From assembly GCF_900625025.1 (NCBI RefSeq), contig NZ_LR130577.1:186001-250000 (forward strand): a stretch of 64,000 nucleotides of DNA, given 5' to 3'. The notes beneath the pieces were generated by a model. It searched no databases, was not told the origin of the DNA, and saw only the letters and a list, made by a program, of their open reading frames with translations. Positions 8,525-16,688 of the stretch are shown here, piece after piece. Position 1 is the stretch's first letter. Each line of letters begins with the position of its first letter. This DNA is from Lachnoclostridium sp. Marseille-P6806 (lineage in GTDB: Bacteria > Bacillota > Clostridia > Lachnospirales > Lachnospiraceae). The translations under genes were made by a program, and so were the position numbers.

Positions 8525-9145
8525 TCAGTTCTCCAGCGCTTTCAGCTCCTCATACACCCGGCAGACCGGAAGCCCGACCACATTGCTGTAATCGCCCCGG
8601 ATGCCCCTCACAAACGCAGCGAACGCTCCCTGTATCCCATAGGCTCCTGCCTTGTCCATCGGCTCCTCGCTGTCAGCATAGCGGAGAATCTCTTCGGCCG
8701 TCATGGGCGCGACCTCCACCTCCGTGCGCTCTGCAAAGGTCTTTGCGCTCCAGCGCTCCGCGCCGCCTGTCCGCTCCTTGGCCGTACTGATGCGGAGCAG
8801 CGTCACGCCGGTGAGCACCTCATGCGTTTTCCCCTGCAGGCTCCGTATCATTGCCGCCGCCTCCTCATGACTCCCCGGCTTGCCGAGGATCCGTCCGCCC
8901 GCCGATACAACAGTGTCCGCGCCGAGAACGATCACCGGCGCCTCCGGGTCGGGGACACGGAGAAGAATCTGTTCCGCAACATCCTCTGCCTTTCTCCGTG
9001 AGAGCTCCCGAACCACCCGCTCCGGATCGGTTTCCTCCGTCATCTCATCCGCAAAGCTCGGGACGACGCCTGGCTCCAGTCCGATCTGCTCTAGGAGCTG
9101 TCTGCGCCGCGGCGACGCCGAGGCAAGAATTATTTCTGTAATCAC
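8525..9145 (-). CDS. maf: Maf-like nucleotide pyrophosphatase
   Basis: A 206-residue house-cleaning enzyme that hydrolyses non-canonical or surplus nucleoside triphosphates such as dTTP/UTP to monophosphates. SASPRRRQLL at residues 9-18 is the Maf signature, with ADTVVSAGG and KPGSHEEAAAMI in the middle and a C-terminal DKAGAYGIQG. The start was set at GTG 9145 because AGGAG lies seven bases upstream and the protein then begins as family members do; an in-frame ATG at 9163 is a weaker alternative. Confidence 0.92.
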   Translation of the reverse strand: MITEIILASASPRRRQLLEQIGLEPGVVPSFADEMTEETDPERVVRELSRRKAEDVAEQILLRVPDPEAPVIVLGADTVVSAGGRILGKPGSHEEAAAMIRSLQGKTHEVLTGVTLLRISTAKERTGGAERWSAKTFAERTEVEVAPMTAEEILRYADSEEPMDKAGAYGIQGAFAAFVRGIRGDYSNVVGLPVCRVYEELKALEN

Positions 9146-9297
9146 TGTGCTTCTCCTGTCCATACCGTCATGCCGCCGGCCCCGGACCGTCCCGGAGAAC
9201 CGCCTGCATGCACATCGCTTTTTTCATTATATGCAAAATCTTCCGGAAAGCATATGATAAAAACTGCTTTCCGCTTTCACCCTGTCAGGAGGCCTCC

Positions 9298-9477
9298 ATG
9301 CACCAGTCTTTTAGCTCAAAAATCCCTGCATCGACATCCCGCGAAGTCCCCTCGCCGGAATCCGTCGAAGATATTCTTCTGCGCCATTCACAGCGCGGTA
9401 TGTGGGAGCTCCGCGCACAGCAGCGCGCGGCGAAGTTGCCGCTGCAGGCGTCCTCTAAGCCCCATACCAGCTCGTAA
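9298..9477 (+). CDS. Small ORF with strong ribosome site, unknown
   Basis: A 59-codon frame whose ATG follows AGGAGG by five bases. I do not recognise the product; it is serine- and arginine-rich without membrane segments or a clear motif. Its 3' part overlaps, on the opposite strand, a fragment resembling a response-regulator DNA-binding domain, which argues that the frame may be accidental. Confidence 0.25.
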   Translation: MHQSFSSKIPASTSREVPSPESVEDILLRHSQRGMWELRAQQRAAKLPLQASSKPHTSS

Positions 9478-9560
9478 ATCCATTCCCGGCAAAAGACACC
9501 TGCATTGACGGAAAGCAATTCCATAATATCGAATTCTTTTTGACAATACCTATCTTTCAC
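9455..9560 (-). pseudogene. Fragment of an OmpR-type response regulator DNA-binding domain
   Basis: The minus-strand translation reads KEFDIMELLSVNAGVF then REWIYELVWG, which matches the winged-helix region of OmpR/PhoB regulators (usual form KEFxILxLL...GxVFSREQIYExVWG). Only about 30 residues are recognisable. The receiver domain and the C-terminal recognition helix are missing, so this is a remnant. Confidence 0.5.
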
Positions 9561-9567
9561 AGATAGG
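9549..9567 (+). promoter_or_regulatory. Inverted repeat before the AbiEi gene (candidate operator)
   Basis: CCTATCT and AGATAGG are perfect 7-base arms around a 5-base centre. They lie just downstream of TTGACA (9540-9545) and 19 bases before the antitoxin start. AbiEi antitoxins are known to bind inverted repeats in their own promoter, so negative autoregulation here is an inference from family knowledge and position. Confidence 0.4.
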
Positions 9568-9585
9568 AGCAGGATAATATCTCAT

Positions 9586-10179
9586 TTGTTCATCCGACAT
9601 ACACACATTACTACATATCAATTGTCGAAAGACGGCACGATCACCGCTGCACAGGTAACGGAATCCGGGCTGCACCGCAGCATCCTGCAGGAGCTTGTTA
9701 AAAGCGGCGAAATATATCGCTTCGGGCGTGGGCTGTATGTGCGGAGCAGCGCATGGGAGGATGATTTCTACCTCTTGCAGCGTAAGTATGGACGCGGAAT
9801 TTATTCGCACGATACCGCTCTTTATCTGCTGGGCTATTCAGACCGTACCCCTGCGAAATATACAATGACCTTTCCCAAGGGCTACAATACGCTGTCCCTG
9901 AAGCGGGAAAACCTGATTGTCAAACGCGTTGTGCCGGAAAACTACGAGTTCGGCAGGATTGAAACAGAATCCCCATCCGGCAATCCGATTCGTGTTTACG
10001 ATCTGGAACGGACACTGTGCGACATCCTGCGCGGCACCGGCAGTGACATCCAAATCGTCGGGGAAGCCATGAAGCGCTACGCGGCATCCAAGAACAAGAA
10101 CATTCACAAGTTGATGCAGTACGCAGCTCAGCTTCACGTTACGTCCAAAGTACTGCGCTATATGGAGGTTTTGCTATGA
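9586..10179 (+). CDS. AbiEi-family antitoxin (type IV toxin-antitoxin)
   Basis: A 197-residue protein with the AbiEi layout. An N-terminal winged-helix part (DGTITAAQVTESGLHRSILQ at about 17-36) is followed by the antitoxin body with GIYSHDTALYLLGYSDRTP near 78, VYDLERTLCDILRG near 138 and a C-terminal helix ending VLRYMEVLL. AbiEi proteins repress their operon and counter the AbiEii nucleotidyltransferase toxin. The start is TTG at 9586, with a purine-rich AGGAGCAGGA stretch 11-20 bases upstream. It overlaps the toxin frame by four bases. The frame appears whole, while the toxin is broken. Confidence 0.88.
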   Translation: MFIRHTHITTYQLSKDGTITAAQVTESGLHRSILQELVKSGEIYRFGRGLYVRSSAWEDDFYLLQRKYGRGIYSHDTALYLLGYSDRTPAKYTMTFPKGYNTLSLKRENLIVKRVVPENYEFGRIETESPSGNPIRVYDLERTLCDILRGTGSDIQIVGEAMKRYAASKNKNIHKLMQYAAQLHVTSKVLRYMEVLL

Positions 10180-10851
10180 TAACTAAAAATCCAATGCAGC
10201 TGAAAGCTTTTATCAAAAAGAACGCGGCGGAGAAGCATATCTCGGCACAGCTCGTTATGCAGAACTATATGCTGGAGCGTCTGCTGGAACGAATCTCACT
10301 CTCACCCTATAAATACAATTTCATTCTCAAAGGCGGATTCCTGATTTCTGCTATTGTGGGACTGGATACACGGGCAACTATGGATCTGGACACGACGATC
10401 AGCATACCGCTGACTGTGGACGTTACTACGGGCGATATGATAACGCCCCGCGAAGTGGAATACACATGCTCCCTGCTGTTTGATGACCGCACAATCAATA
10501 TTCCTGCCTACAACCTTGAAACAATACTGGCCGAAAAGCTGGAAACCGTGCTGTCCCGCAGCATTGCCAACACCCGTCCGAGAGATTATTACGACATATA
10601 TACTGTATGCACTGCACGGCGCGGAGTACAGCAGAGCAACGCTGCACTGCGCGCTGGAACGAACGACACAGAAACGCGGCAGCGGCACGATTCTGATAAA
10701 CTGCCCGGATATTATAAAAGAAATCCGCGAAAGCGATACTCTCCGCAAGCCGTGGGAGAAATACAGCCGCGAGTACGAATACGCAAAGGACATTTCCTTT
10801 GAAGATACCTGCCATGCCATTCAGACGATTATGGACGCAATCATGGCGTAA
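10176..10851 (+). pseudogene. AbiEii toxin, degenerate (internal deletion and frameshift)
   Basis: The N-terminal part reads NFILKGGFLISA then TRATMDLDTTI, the nucleotidyltransferase entry of AbiEii toxins, and later TPREVEY, YNLETILAEKLETVLSR and RPRDYYDIY. Two lesions are visible. DTTI runs almost directly into SIPLTVDVTTGD, so a segment of about 50 residues found in full-length relatives is missing. After DYYDIY the frame is lost at an AT run (10596-10602), and the expected continuation (ALHGAEYSRATLHCALERT, KPWEKYSREYEYA, SFEDTCHAI) appears one frame over, to a stop at 10851. Loss of one AT pair would explain the shift. The toxin should be inactive. Confidence 0.8.
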
Positions 10852-10984
10852 ACAAGTCAAATACTCCGCAGCAGGCTACGGGGCATGACCTGGCTTGTTT
10901 CTGGATTTGTACGCCCCAAGGGGCGGGTATCCCGCCCTCGCAGCATTCGCCAAATGGACATGCAAGCATGTTCCGCCCCGCTCA

Positions 10985-12151
10985 TTACCCGCGGGAATAG
11001 AGCGTTTTCAGCAGATACAGGAACAGCAGCACATAGAGATAGCCCGGGATGCAGGACAGCACCGCACCGCGGAAAACAGCCGCTTTTCTCACCGCAAGGC
11101 TGATGAAGAAGCCGCAGAGCCAGATGAGCCCCATGGTCATGACGACCGCCATGGAGGAGCTGAGCCCCCCGGTGACGACCATCAGAGCGAGCATGATCCA
11201 GATAAAGCGTTTTTCTCTCCGAAGCGCCGCGCGCTCCTCCGGAGCAGCTCCGCCGTCCTGCCGCCCCGCCGGACGCTCTCCGTACAGCTCTGCGGCCCAG
11301 AGAAACATCCAGAACACCGCCGGAATGATGAAATTCACAAACAGAGATTTCCCCTGCCACGAGCGCATCATGAGAAAGGTTTCGGGCGTGTAGATCGACA
11401 CATTTCCGAAAATCTGCAGCAGCGCCGTCAGAATCATGAACAGCGGAAACGCTGCGCTGCGCTTCCCGTCAAAGACCTCCCTCCGCAGAATATGCTTCAC
11501 CGCACAGGCCACGGAGAGGTCCGCGAGAGGGATCATAAGGAGCGGCATCACGGAGTGCGTGACGGCGGTCGGGTGCATGCCCGCGATGCCTGCGATATAA
11601 GAAATCCACATCGGAAACAGCGCCAGCGCATGGCGGACATCCAGCTTCGTTGAACCGCCCGTGTAGGGAAGAACGCGGTACATGGTGCCTTTCTGGTTTG
11701 TGATGACCGAGGAGGCCGCATAATATGCATCGTCGCCGTCAAAGGACAGATTGGTAAAGGCCATATAAAGTTCAAACAGGAGGAACACGCCGAACACCGC
11801 CCACAGAATGAAGCCGGCAATCCGCGCCCCCTGCCCCTCGCTCTCCTCGGTAAGCCCCGCAAAGGAGAGCCCTTTCGCTCCGCCGCACAGGACGAAGCCG
11901 AGCACCGCCATGAATACGCTCACCACAGAAAACACACGGGTCAGCAGGGAAAAATCCCCCCCGTAAGTGAACAGCAGGATGGGGAGTGCGATCATCTCAA
12001 AGACCGCAAAGGTCATAAAATATCCCGCGAGAATCAAAACCCCGGGCGTTCTCTTCTGTCTGGGGAGCAGCGAGCAGGGAAGAAGCCCTGCAAGCGCCGG
12101 GGCAAGCGCCATCCACACGATCAGTGCCGCCAGTTTTGCCAAAGCATTCAT
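10985..12151 (-). CDS. DUF6077-like polytopic membrane protein
   Basis: A 388-residue protein with roughly ten hydrophobic segments and a mostly extracytoplasmic-type loop containing NLSFDGDDAYYAASSVITNQ. This pattern resembles DUF6077 proteins, whose GT-C-like fold suggests a role in cell-surface glycan assembly; no enzyme activity is established. The start ATG at 12151 was chosen over a long upstream extension because AAGGAG lies seven bases before it and helix 1 begins at once. The upstream stretch is leader DNA with an R2 repeat. It is divergent from the GT2 gene, so the surface-polymer theme is shared. Confidence 0.65.
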   Translation of the reverse strand: MNALAKLAALIVWMALAPALAGLLPCSLLPRQKRTPGVLILAGYFMTFAVFEMIALPILLFTYGGDFSLLTRVFSVVSVFMAVLGFVLCGGAKGLSFAGLTEESEGQGARIAGFILWAVFGVFLLFELYMAFTNLSFDGDDAYYAASSVITNQKGTMYRVLPYTGGSTKLDVRHALALFPMWISYIAGIAGMHPTAVTHSVMPLLMIPLADLSVACAVKHILRREVFDGKRSAAFPLFMILTALLQIFGNVSIYTPETFLMMRSWQGKSLFVNFIIPAVFWMFLWAAELYGERPAGRQDGGAAPEERAALRREKRFIWIMLALMVVTGGLSSSMAVVMTMGLIWLCGFFISLAVRKAAVFRGAVLSCIPGYLYVLLFLYLLKTLYSRG

Positions 12152-12155
12152 TCTT

Positions 12156-12221
12156 ACACTCCTTGCGGCGTTCTCTGCCGCATCCGCGAAAAGAATTCCG
12201 CGCCGACGGATTCTTCTCTGC
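12156..12221 (-). repeat. R2 5'-UTR repeat, copy b
   Basis: On the minus strand AGAATCCG...CGGAATTCT is followed by GCGGC-agagaa-CGCCGC and then the AAGGAG ribosome site of the DUF6077-like gene. Order and spacing match copies a (6017-6080) and c (57461-57514). Confidence 0.5.
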
Positions 12222-12345
12222 CGGAACCTCCATATCAGAAAGTGTATCGCAGTTTCCGGAGCATGTCCACGTGCCGGGTCCCCGCGCTCTGCCTCTCGCC
12301 CCGCCGAAGCACACTTCCTGAGAGACAAGACCCTCCGGATAGCGT

Positions 12346-12375
12346 ATAATAACAGGGAGATGTCCGCTCCCGCAA
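12346..12375 (-). promoter_or_regulatory. Candidate promoter of the DUF6077-like gene
   Basis: On the minus strand TTGCGG (12375-12370) is followed after 18 bases by TATTAT (12351-12346). The predicted leader is about 190 bases. The rest of the 12222-12445 interval holds only a short GC hairpin (CTGCCCG/CGGGCAG near 12402-12427) and no gene I can support. Confidence 0.4.
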
Positions 12376-12445
12376 GGGTATGCGGCAAAGGACGGAAAAC
12401 ATAATGCTGCCCGAGCTCTTCGGGCAGACGGCATGTCAAGAGATC

Positions 12446-12587
12446 TTAGTGTGAAAAATCACGCTGATGCGCTGATTTTTCGCACAGCCATTTGTGCCGA
12501 AGCCCAAATAGCCCCTGAGCGCAGCCGCAAAACCGCATTCGCGGATTTTACGGCGCGTGCCTCGCACAAAGCGCTTCGGCATGGTGA
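12446..12587 (+). repeat. R1 intergenic element, full copy
   Basis: A complete element in plus orientation, starting TTAGTGTGAAAAATCACGC and ending GCTTCGGCATGGTGA. Hairpin 1 is GTGTGAAAAATCA against TGATTTTTCGCAC. The middle hairpin is GCCGCAAAACCGC against GCGGATTTTACGGC. The outer arms GTGCCGAAGC and GCTTCGGCA can also pair. It ends five bases before the GT2 start codon and supplies the GGTGA ribosome site. Confidence 0.8.
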
Positions 12588-12592
12588 TTATT

Positions 12593-13537
12593 ATGGATAA
12601 AATCGCAGTTCTGATTCCCTGCTACAACGAAGCGCAGACCATCACAAAGGTCGTCCGGGACGCCGCGCGGGCGCTCCCCGACGCCGTAATTTACGTATAC
12701 AACAATAATTCCACCGATAATACCGCCGCTCTCGCAGCGGCCGCGGGGGCCGTCGTCCGGAATGAGTACATGCAGGGCAAGGGCAACGTCATCCGGCGGA
12801 TGTTCCGTGAGATCGACGCGCAGTGCTACATCATGGTCGACGGGGACGACACCTACCCCATGGAGGCCGCGCCGGAAATGGTCGAAAAGGTTCTTCATCA
12901 CAACGCCGACATGGTCGTCGGCGACCGCCTCTCCTCCACCTATTTTACGGAAAACAAGCGTCCCTTTCACAATCTGGGCAATTCCATGGTGCGCGCCTCC
13001 ATTAACCGCCTCTTTCACTGCCGCGTCCGCGACATCATGACCGGCTACCGCGCGTTCAGCTATGAGTTCGTCAAGACGTTCCCGGTGCTGTCCCACGGCT
13101 TTGAGATCGAGACGGAGATGACCATTCACGCCGTCTATAATAAGATGCAGATCGAAAATGTCGTCGTCAGCTACCGTGACCGGCCCGAGGGCAGCGCCTC
13201 CAAGCTGAACACCTTTGCCGACGGCTTCCGGGTCCTCAAAACCATCTTCAACCTGTACCGGGGCTACCGGCCGCTTCAGTTCTTCAACGGGGTCGCTCTT
13301 CTTCTGGCTGCCATTTCCGTAATTTTTCTTATTCCGGTCCTCACCGGCTACCTTTCGACCGGTCTGGTAGCAAGATTTCCGACTCTGTTCGTATGCGGCT
13401 TCGTCATGCTCGCTGCGGTGCAGTCCTTTTTTGCGGGCCTCATCCTGTCGAACATGGAGCGCAACAACCGGAGACAGTTCGAGCTCCATCGCTGCGAGCT
13501 GAGCCGCCTGTACCGGCAGGAGCTGGAAAAGCATTGA
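12593..13537 (+). CDS. Family 2 glycosyltransferase with C-terminal membrane helices
   Basis: A 314-residue GT-A fold enzyme. IAVLIPCYNEAQTI opens the Rossmann-like donor site at residue 4. NNNSTDNT is near 40, the metal-binding DGDDTYP near 83, and GYRAFSYEFVKTFPV near 150. Two hydrophobic segments (about 235-260 and 270-295) end the protein, the arrangement of polyprenyl-phosphate glycosyltransferases that load a sugar onto undecaprenyl phosphate. Neighbouring DUF6044 protein parallels the Bacillus subtilis ykoT-ykoS pair. The start at 12593 follows GGTGA; the longer upstream frame is R1 repeat sequence and was rejected. Confidence 0.88.
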   Translation: MDKIAVLIPCYNEAQTITKVVRDAARALPDAVIYVYNNNSTDNTAALAAAAGAVVRNEYMQGKGNVIRRMFREIDAQCYIMVDGDDTYPMEAAPEMVEKVLHHNADMVVGDRLSSTYFTENKRPFHNLGNSMVRASINRLFHCRVRDIMTGYRAFSYEFVKTFPVLSHGFEIETEMTIHAVYNKMQIENVVVSYRDRPEGSASKLNTFADGFRVLKTIFNLYRGYRPLQFFNGVALLLAAISVIFLIPVLTGYLSTGLVARFPTLFVCGFVMLAAVQSFFAGLILSNMERNNRRQFELHRCELSRLYRQELEKH

Positions 13538-15570
13538 AAAATCGAGTACAAAACACACTTCATACGCTTGCATGCGGCTGGTACTATGCCCTCATCGCAC
13601 TCTTCCTTGCCGCCGCGGCGGCTCTTTACCTGCTGTGCGGAGAGAATTCCCACATCGCCGTCCACGACAACCTCGAGCTCTTTCAGGCCCAGTATCAGAT
13701 GATGAAAAATCAGGGCAGCTTTTTCCGTCACGGGAGCGCCGCGCCGTTTCTGGGAGGCGTAAACCGCGATCTTCTGCCGTCGGAGTTTTCTCTGACGACG
13801 CTTCTGTATGTCCTGCTGCCCTCCTCCTTTGCCGCCTATATCGCGAACTGGTTCGTGAAGCTCCTGCTCGCCGCCGTCTCCTTTTCGCTTCTGGCGGGGG
13901 AGCTCCTGTGCGCCCCGGCTCCTGCGCACGGCGCAGGAGCAGCATCCGCCGCTTTCACGCCAAGGGAGCGCAGCATCGTCGTCCTCTGCGGCTTCGCCTA
14001 CGGTCTCCTCAATCTCTTCCCGAATTTCGGCATTCCGTTTGCCTCCATCCCACTGTACATCTGGTTCTTTGTCCGCCTGTACCGCGCGCAGACGCGCCGC
14101 AGCGCCGCGCCGTATCTTACCGGACTTTTTCTCTATCCGTTCCTCTCCTATTTTTCATACTTCGGCCTGTTTCTTCTCGCCTACTCCTCCGCGGCGTTTC
14201 TCCTGCTCTGGTTCCGGAGCCGCAGGCCTCCTCTCCGGCTCCTTTGCGGAATTATCGCGGCGTCCGCGGGCTTCATGCTCTTTGAGTACCGCCTCTTCGG
14301 ACAGATGCTTTTTTCCGACACGGTCACCATCCGCTCAAGCTTCGTGGCGGGGGATCTCTCCGCTCCCCGGATTTTCTCTGAAATTCTCACGGTGTTCCGG
14401 AACGGCATCTTCCATGCCGACAGCCTGCAGGCAAGGCTGGTGCTCCCCGTCTGCGCCGTCTATTTCCTGTACCGCAATTTCCGGAACGTCATCACAGGAA
14501 AATGGCGGGACAGCTTTCATGATCCTTTTAATCTGTGCATGGCGCTGCTTGCCTTCAACGCCGTCGTCTACGGACTGTATTATTCCGCACCGTGCCGCGA
14601 CGCCGTCGAGATGCTTCTGCCGCCGCTCCGGGGCTGGCAGTTCAACCGGACGGTATTTTTCAGTCCTTTTCTCTGGTATGCGGCATTCTGCCTCGTCTGT
14701 TTAAGGCTCTGCCGCTTCGGGGAAAAACGCCGGTTCCGCCCGGCCGGGCCTCTCGCCTCCGCGCTCTGCCTCGCCGCCTGCGCCGTAATTCTTTTAAGCG
14801 GCACCAGATATAACGATCTCTATTCCACGGCAAGAGCTCTCGCCATGGAAACGCTGCGCGGGTCGGAGCCCGACGAGCTCTCGTACCGGGAATTTTATTC
14901 CACGGAACTGTTCGAGGAGATCAAAAAGGATCTGAACTACCGCATCGGCGATCTGAGCACCGGCGAGCGCTCCCCCTCCGGAGAAATCGAGGCGGCCGCC
15001 GTTCGCGCCGGTCAGAATTCCGGACGCGGTCAAAACGCCGTTCGCCCGGCGCAGGATGACGACGCCGCAAAAGCGCAGACCGGCCACGACGATGACGGCG
15101 GCAGAGAACGCGGCGTGCAGGTCTCCGGCGCAGACGGAACCGACTGGGCGGTCGCCTACGGCCTCAATCCGGCCATTCTGGAATACAACGGCATCGCCAC
15201 GCTGGACGGCTACCTCGGCTTCTATCCGCAGAGCTACAAGGATGCGTTCCGGGCCGTGATCGCGCCCGCGCTGGACCGCCGCCCCGCCTCCGCGGCGTAC
15301 TATGACGAGTGGGGTGCAAAATGCTTTCTCTACTCGGGCGACGAGGACAGCATCGTGCAGGCAGTGCGGAACTATCAAAGCATCAGCAGCCGCATCTATA
15401 TTGATGCGGAGGCGCTCCGGGCGCTGGGCTGCCGTTATGTATTCTCGCGCATCGAGCTTTCCAATGCCGGCGAATCGGGCCTCGTTCTGCGGGGGACCTA
15501 CACGGAGCCGCATTCCCCCTACACCGTCTATGTGTATGAATTTTCCCGGACGGCGCGGGGCGCATTTTAA
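13534..15570 (+). CDS. DUF6044-like polytopic membrane protein
   Basis: A protein of about 678 residues with some ten to twelve hydrophobic segments in the first 440 residues and a soluble C-terminal domain. The first loop contains HIAVHDNLELFQAQYQMMKN and a FLGGVNRDLLPSEFSL segment, a pattern I associate with DUF6044 (YkoS). Start is taken as TTG 13534, overlapping the GT2 stop by four bases, with AGGAG upstream. A hydrophilic stretch at about residues 485-540, rich in Gly, Asp, Gln and Arg, interrupts the C-terminal domain. Likely partner of the GT2 enzyme, transferring a lipid-linked sugar on the outer face (inference). Confidence 0.65.
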   Translation: MKNRVQNTLHTLACGWYYALIALFLAAAAALYLLCGENSHIAVHDNLELFQAQYQMMKNQGSFFRHGSAAPFLGGVNRDLLPSEFSLTTLLYVLLPSSFAAYIANWFVKLLLAAVSFSLLAGELLCAPAPAHGAGAASAAFTPRERSIVVLCGFAYGLLNLFPNFGIPFASIPLYIWFFVRLYRAQTRRSAAPYLTGLFLYPFLSYFSYFGLFLLAYSSAAFLLLWFRSRRPPLRLLCGIIAASAGFMLFEYRLFGQMLFSDTVTIRSSFVAGDLSAPRIFSEILTVFRNGIFHADSLQARLVLPVCAVYFLYRNFRNVITGKWRDSFHDPFNLCMALLAFNAVVYGLYYSAPCRDAVEMLLPPLRGWQFNRTVFFSPFLWYAAFCLVCLRLCRFGEKRRFRPAGPLASALCLAACAVILLSGTRYNDLYSTARALAMETLRGSEPDELSYREFYSTELFEEIKKDLNYRIGDLSTGERSPSGEIEAAAVRAGQNSGRGQNAVRPAQDDDAAKAQTGHDDDGGRERGVQVSGADGTDWAVAYGLNPAILEYNGIATLDGYLGFYPQSYKDAFRAVIAPALDRRPASAAYYDEWGAKCFLYSGDEDSIVQAVRNYQSISSRIYIDAEALRALGCRYVFSRIELSNAGESGLVLRGTYTEPHSPYTVYVYEFSRTARGAF

Positions 15571-15666
15571 AAAACTGTGATACACTGTAAAGAAATTCAA
15601 ATCAAGGAAATTCCATGCCGCGCGCATCCGGAAAACGGATATCCGGCGGCGGAAAGGACACCGTCC

Positions 15667-16653
15667 ATGCCAGTGCGGATTTCAAACTTTCTGGGCCGTT
15701 TCGGCTGGGAGATGCAGAAAAGATTTCCGAAGCTCTCCTCCGGAGCCTACCTGAAGCTCCAGTTCCTTGCGAGGAACCGGCTGCAGAAAAAATATATCGA
15801 GTGGTTCATGCAGAATCCGGATGAGGTTCCTTATCCCAACGTCGTCAATATCGAGACCGTCAACCGCTGCAACAATAACTGCGCGTTCTGCACAGCCAAC
15901 CGCTTCGCCGAAAAACGGCCCTACAAATATATGAGCGACGAGCTGTACCGGAAGTGCATCGACGATCTGGCGGACTGGGGCTACCGGGGCCACCTCACCC
16001 TGTACGGGAACAACGAGCCGTGGCTGGATCAGAAGATCGTGGAGCGCCACCGGTACGCGAGGGAAAAGCTCCCGGACTGCTATCTCTTTATGTCCACCAA
16101 CGGGCTGCTTCTCACCGTCGACAAGCTCCGTCAGATCGCGCCGTACCTCGATCAGCTTGTGATCAACAATTACTGCGAGGATATGAAGCTGCATCCCCTG
16201 ACCAGACAGTGTTACGATTACATCCGCGCAAATCCGGAGGAATTCCGCCATGTCGAGGTTCTGATTCAGATCCGCTATGTCAAGGCCGTGCTGACAAACC
16301 GGGCGGGCTCTGCGCCGAATAAGCAGGGCGCGTCCAAAATCATCCGGGAAACCTGCCTCATGCCCTATACCGATATGTGGATCACGCCGGACGGACGTCT
16401 GGGCTACTGCTGCTGCGATAATTTCGAAGTCACGGAGCTCGCCGACGCAAGCCAGTTCCGTCTGAAGGACGCGTGGAATACCGAAAAGTACCGCGCGTTC
16501 CGCGAGAGCGTGCGCGAGAGCCGCGCGGGCAACGATTTCTGCAAATACTGCGACTTCATCGACGCAGGGCTCCGCATGCGGATCGTTGAAAACGTACTCG
16601 AGGGAAAGGACGCCAATCAGGCCTCGAACGGCTATAAGATTATCGGAAAGTAA
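15667..16653 (+). CDS. Radical SAM/SPASM domain protein
   Basis: A 328-residue iron-sulfur enzyme. The radical SAM cluster motif CNNNCAFC (CX3CX2C) is near residue 66, after VVNIETVNR, and the SAM-binding LYGNNEP is near 115. The C-terminal part has further cysteines in ETCLMPY, YCCCDN and FCKYCDF, as in SPASM/twitch domains that hold auxiliary clusters. Family members modify peptides, proteins or small molecules; the substrate here is unknown. It lies 96 bases after the DUF6044 gene, so a cell-surface pathway is possible. The start at 15667 has AAGGA eight bases upstream; a GTG at 15577 is in frame. Confidence 0.85.
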   Translation: MPVRISNFLGRFGWEMQKRFPKLSSGAYLKLQFLARNRLQKKYIEWFMQNPDEVPYPNVVNIETVNRCNNNCAFCTANRFAEKRPYKYMSDELYRKCIDDLADWGYRGHLTLYGNNEPWLDQKIVERHRYAREKLPDCYLFMSTNGLLLTVDKLRQIAPYLDQLVINNYCEDMKLHPLTRQCYDYIRANPEEFRHVEVLIQIRYVKAVLTNRAGSAPNKQGASKIIRETCLMPYTDMWITPDGRLGYCCCDNFEVTELADASQFRLKDAWNTEKYRAFRESVRESRAGNDFCKYCDFIDAGLRMRIVENVLEGKDANQASNGYKIIGK

Positions 16654-16688
16654 GCTTCTCCGCGCTTTATCATATGCGCGCCGCCCCG

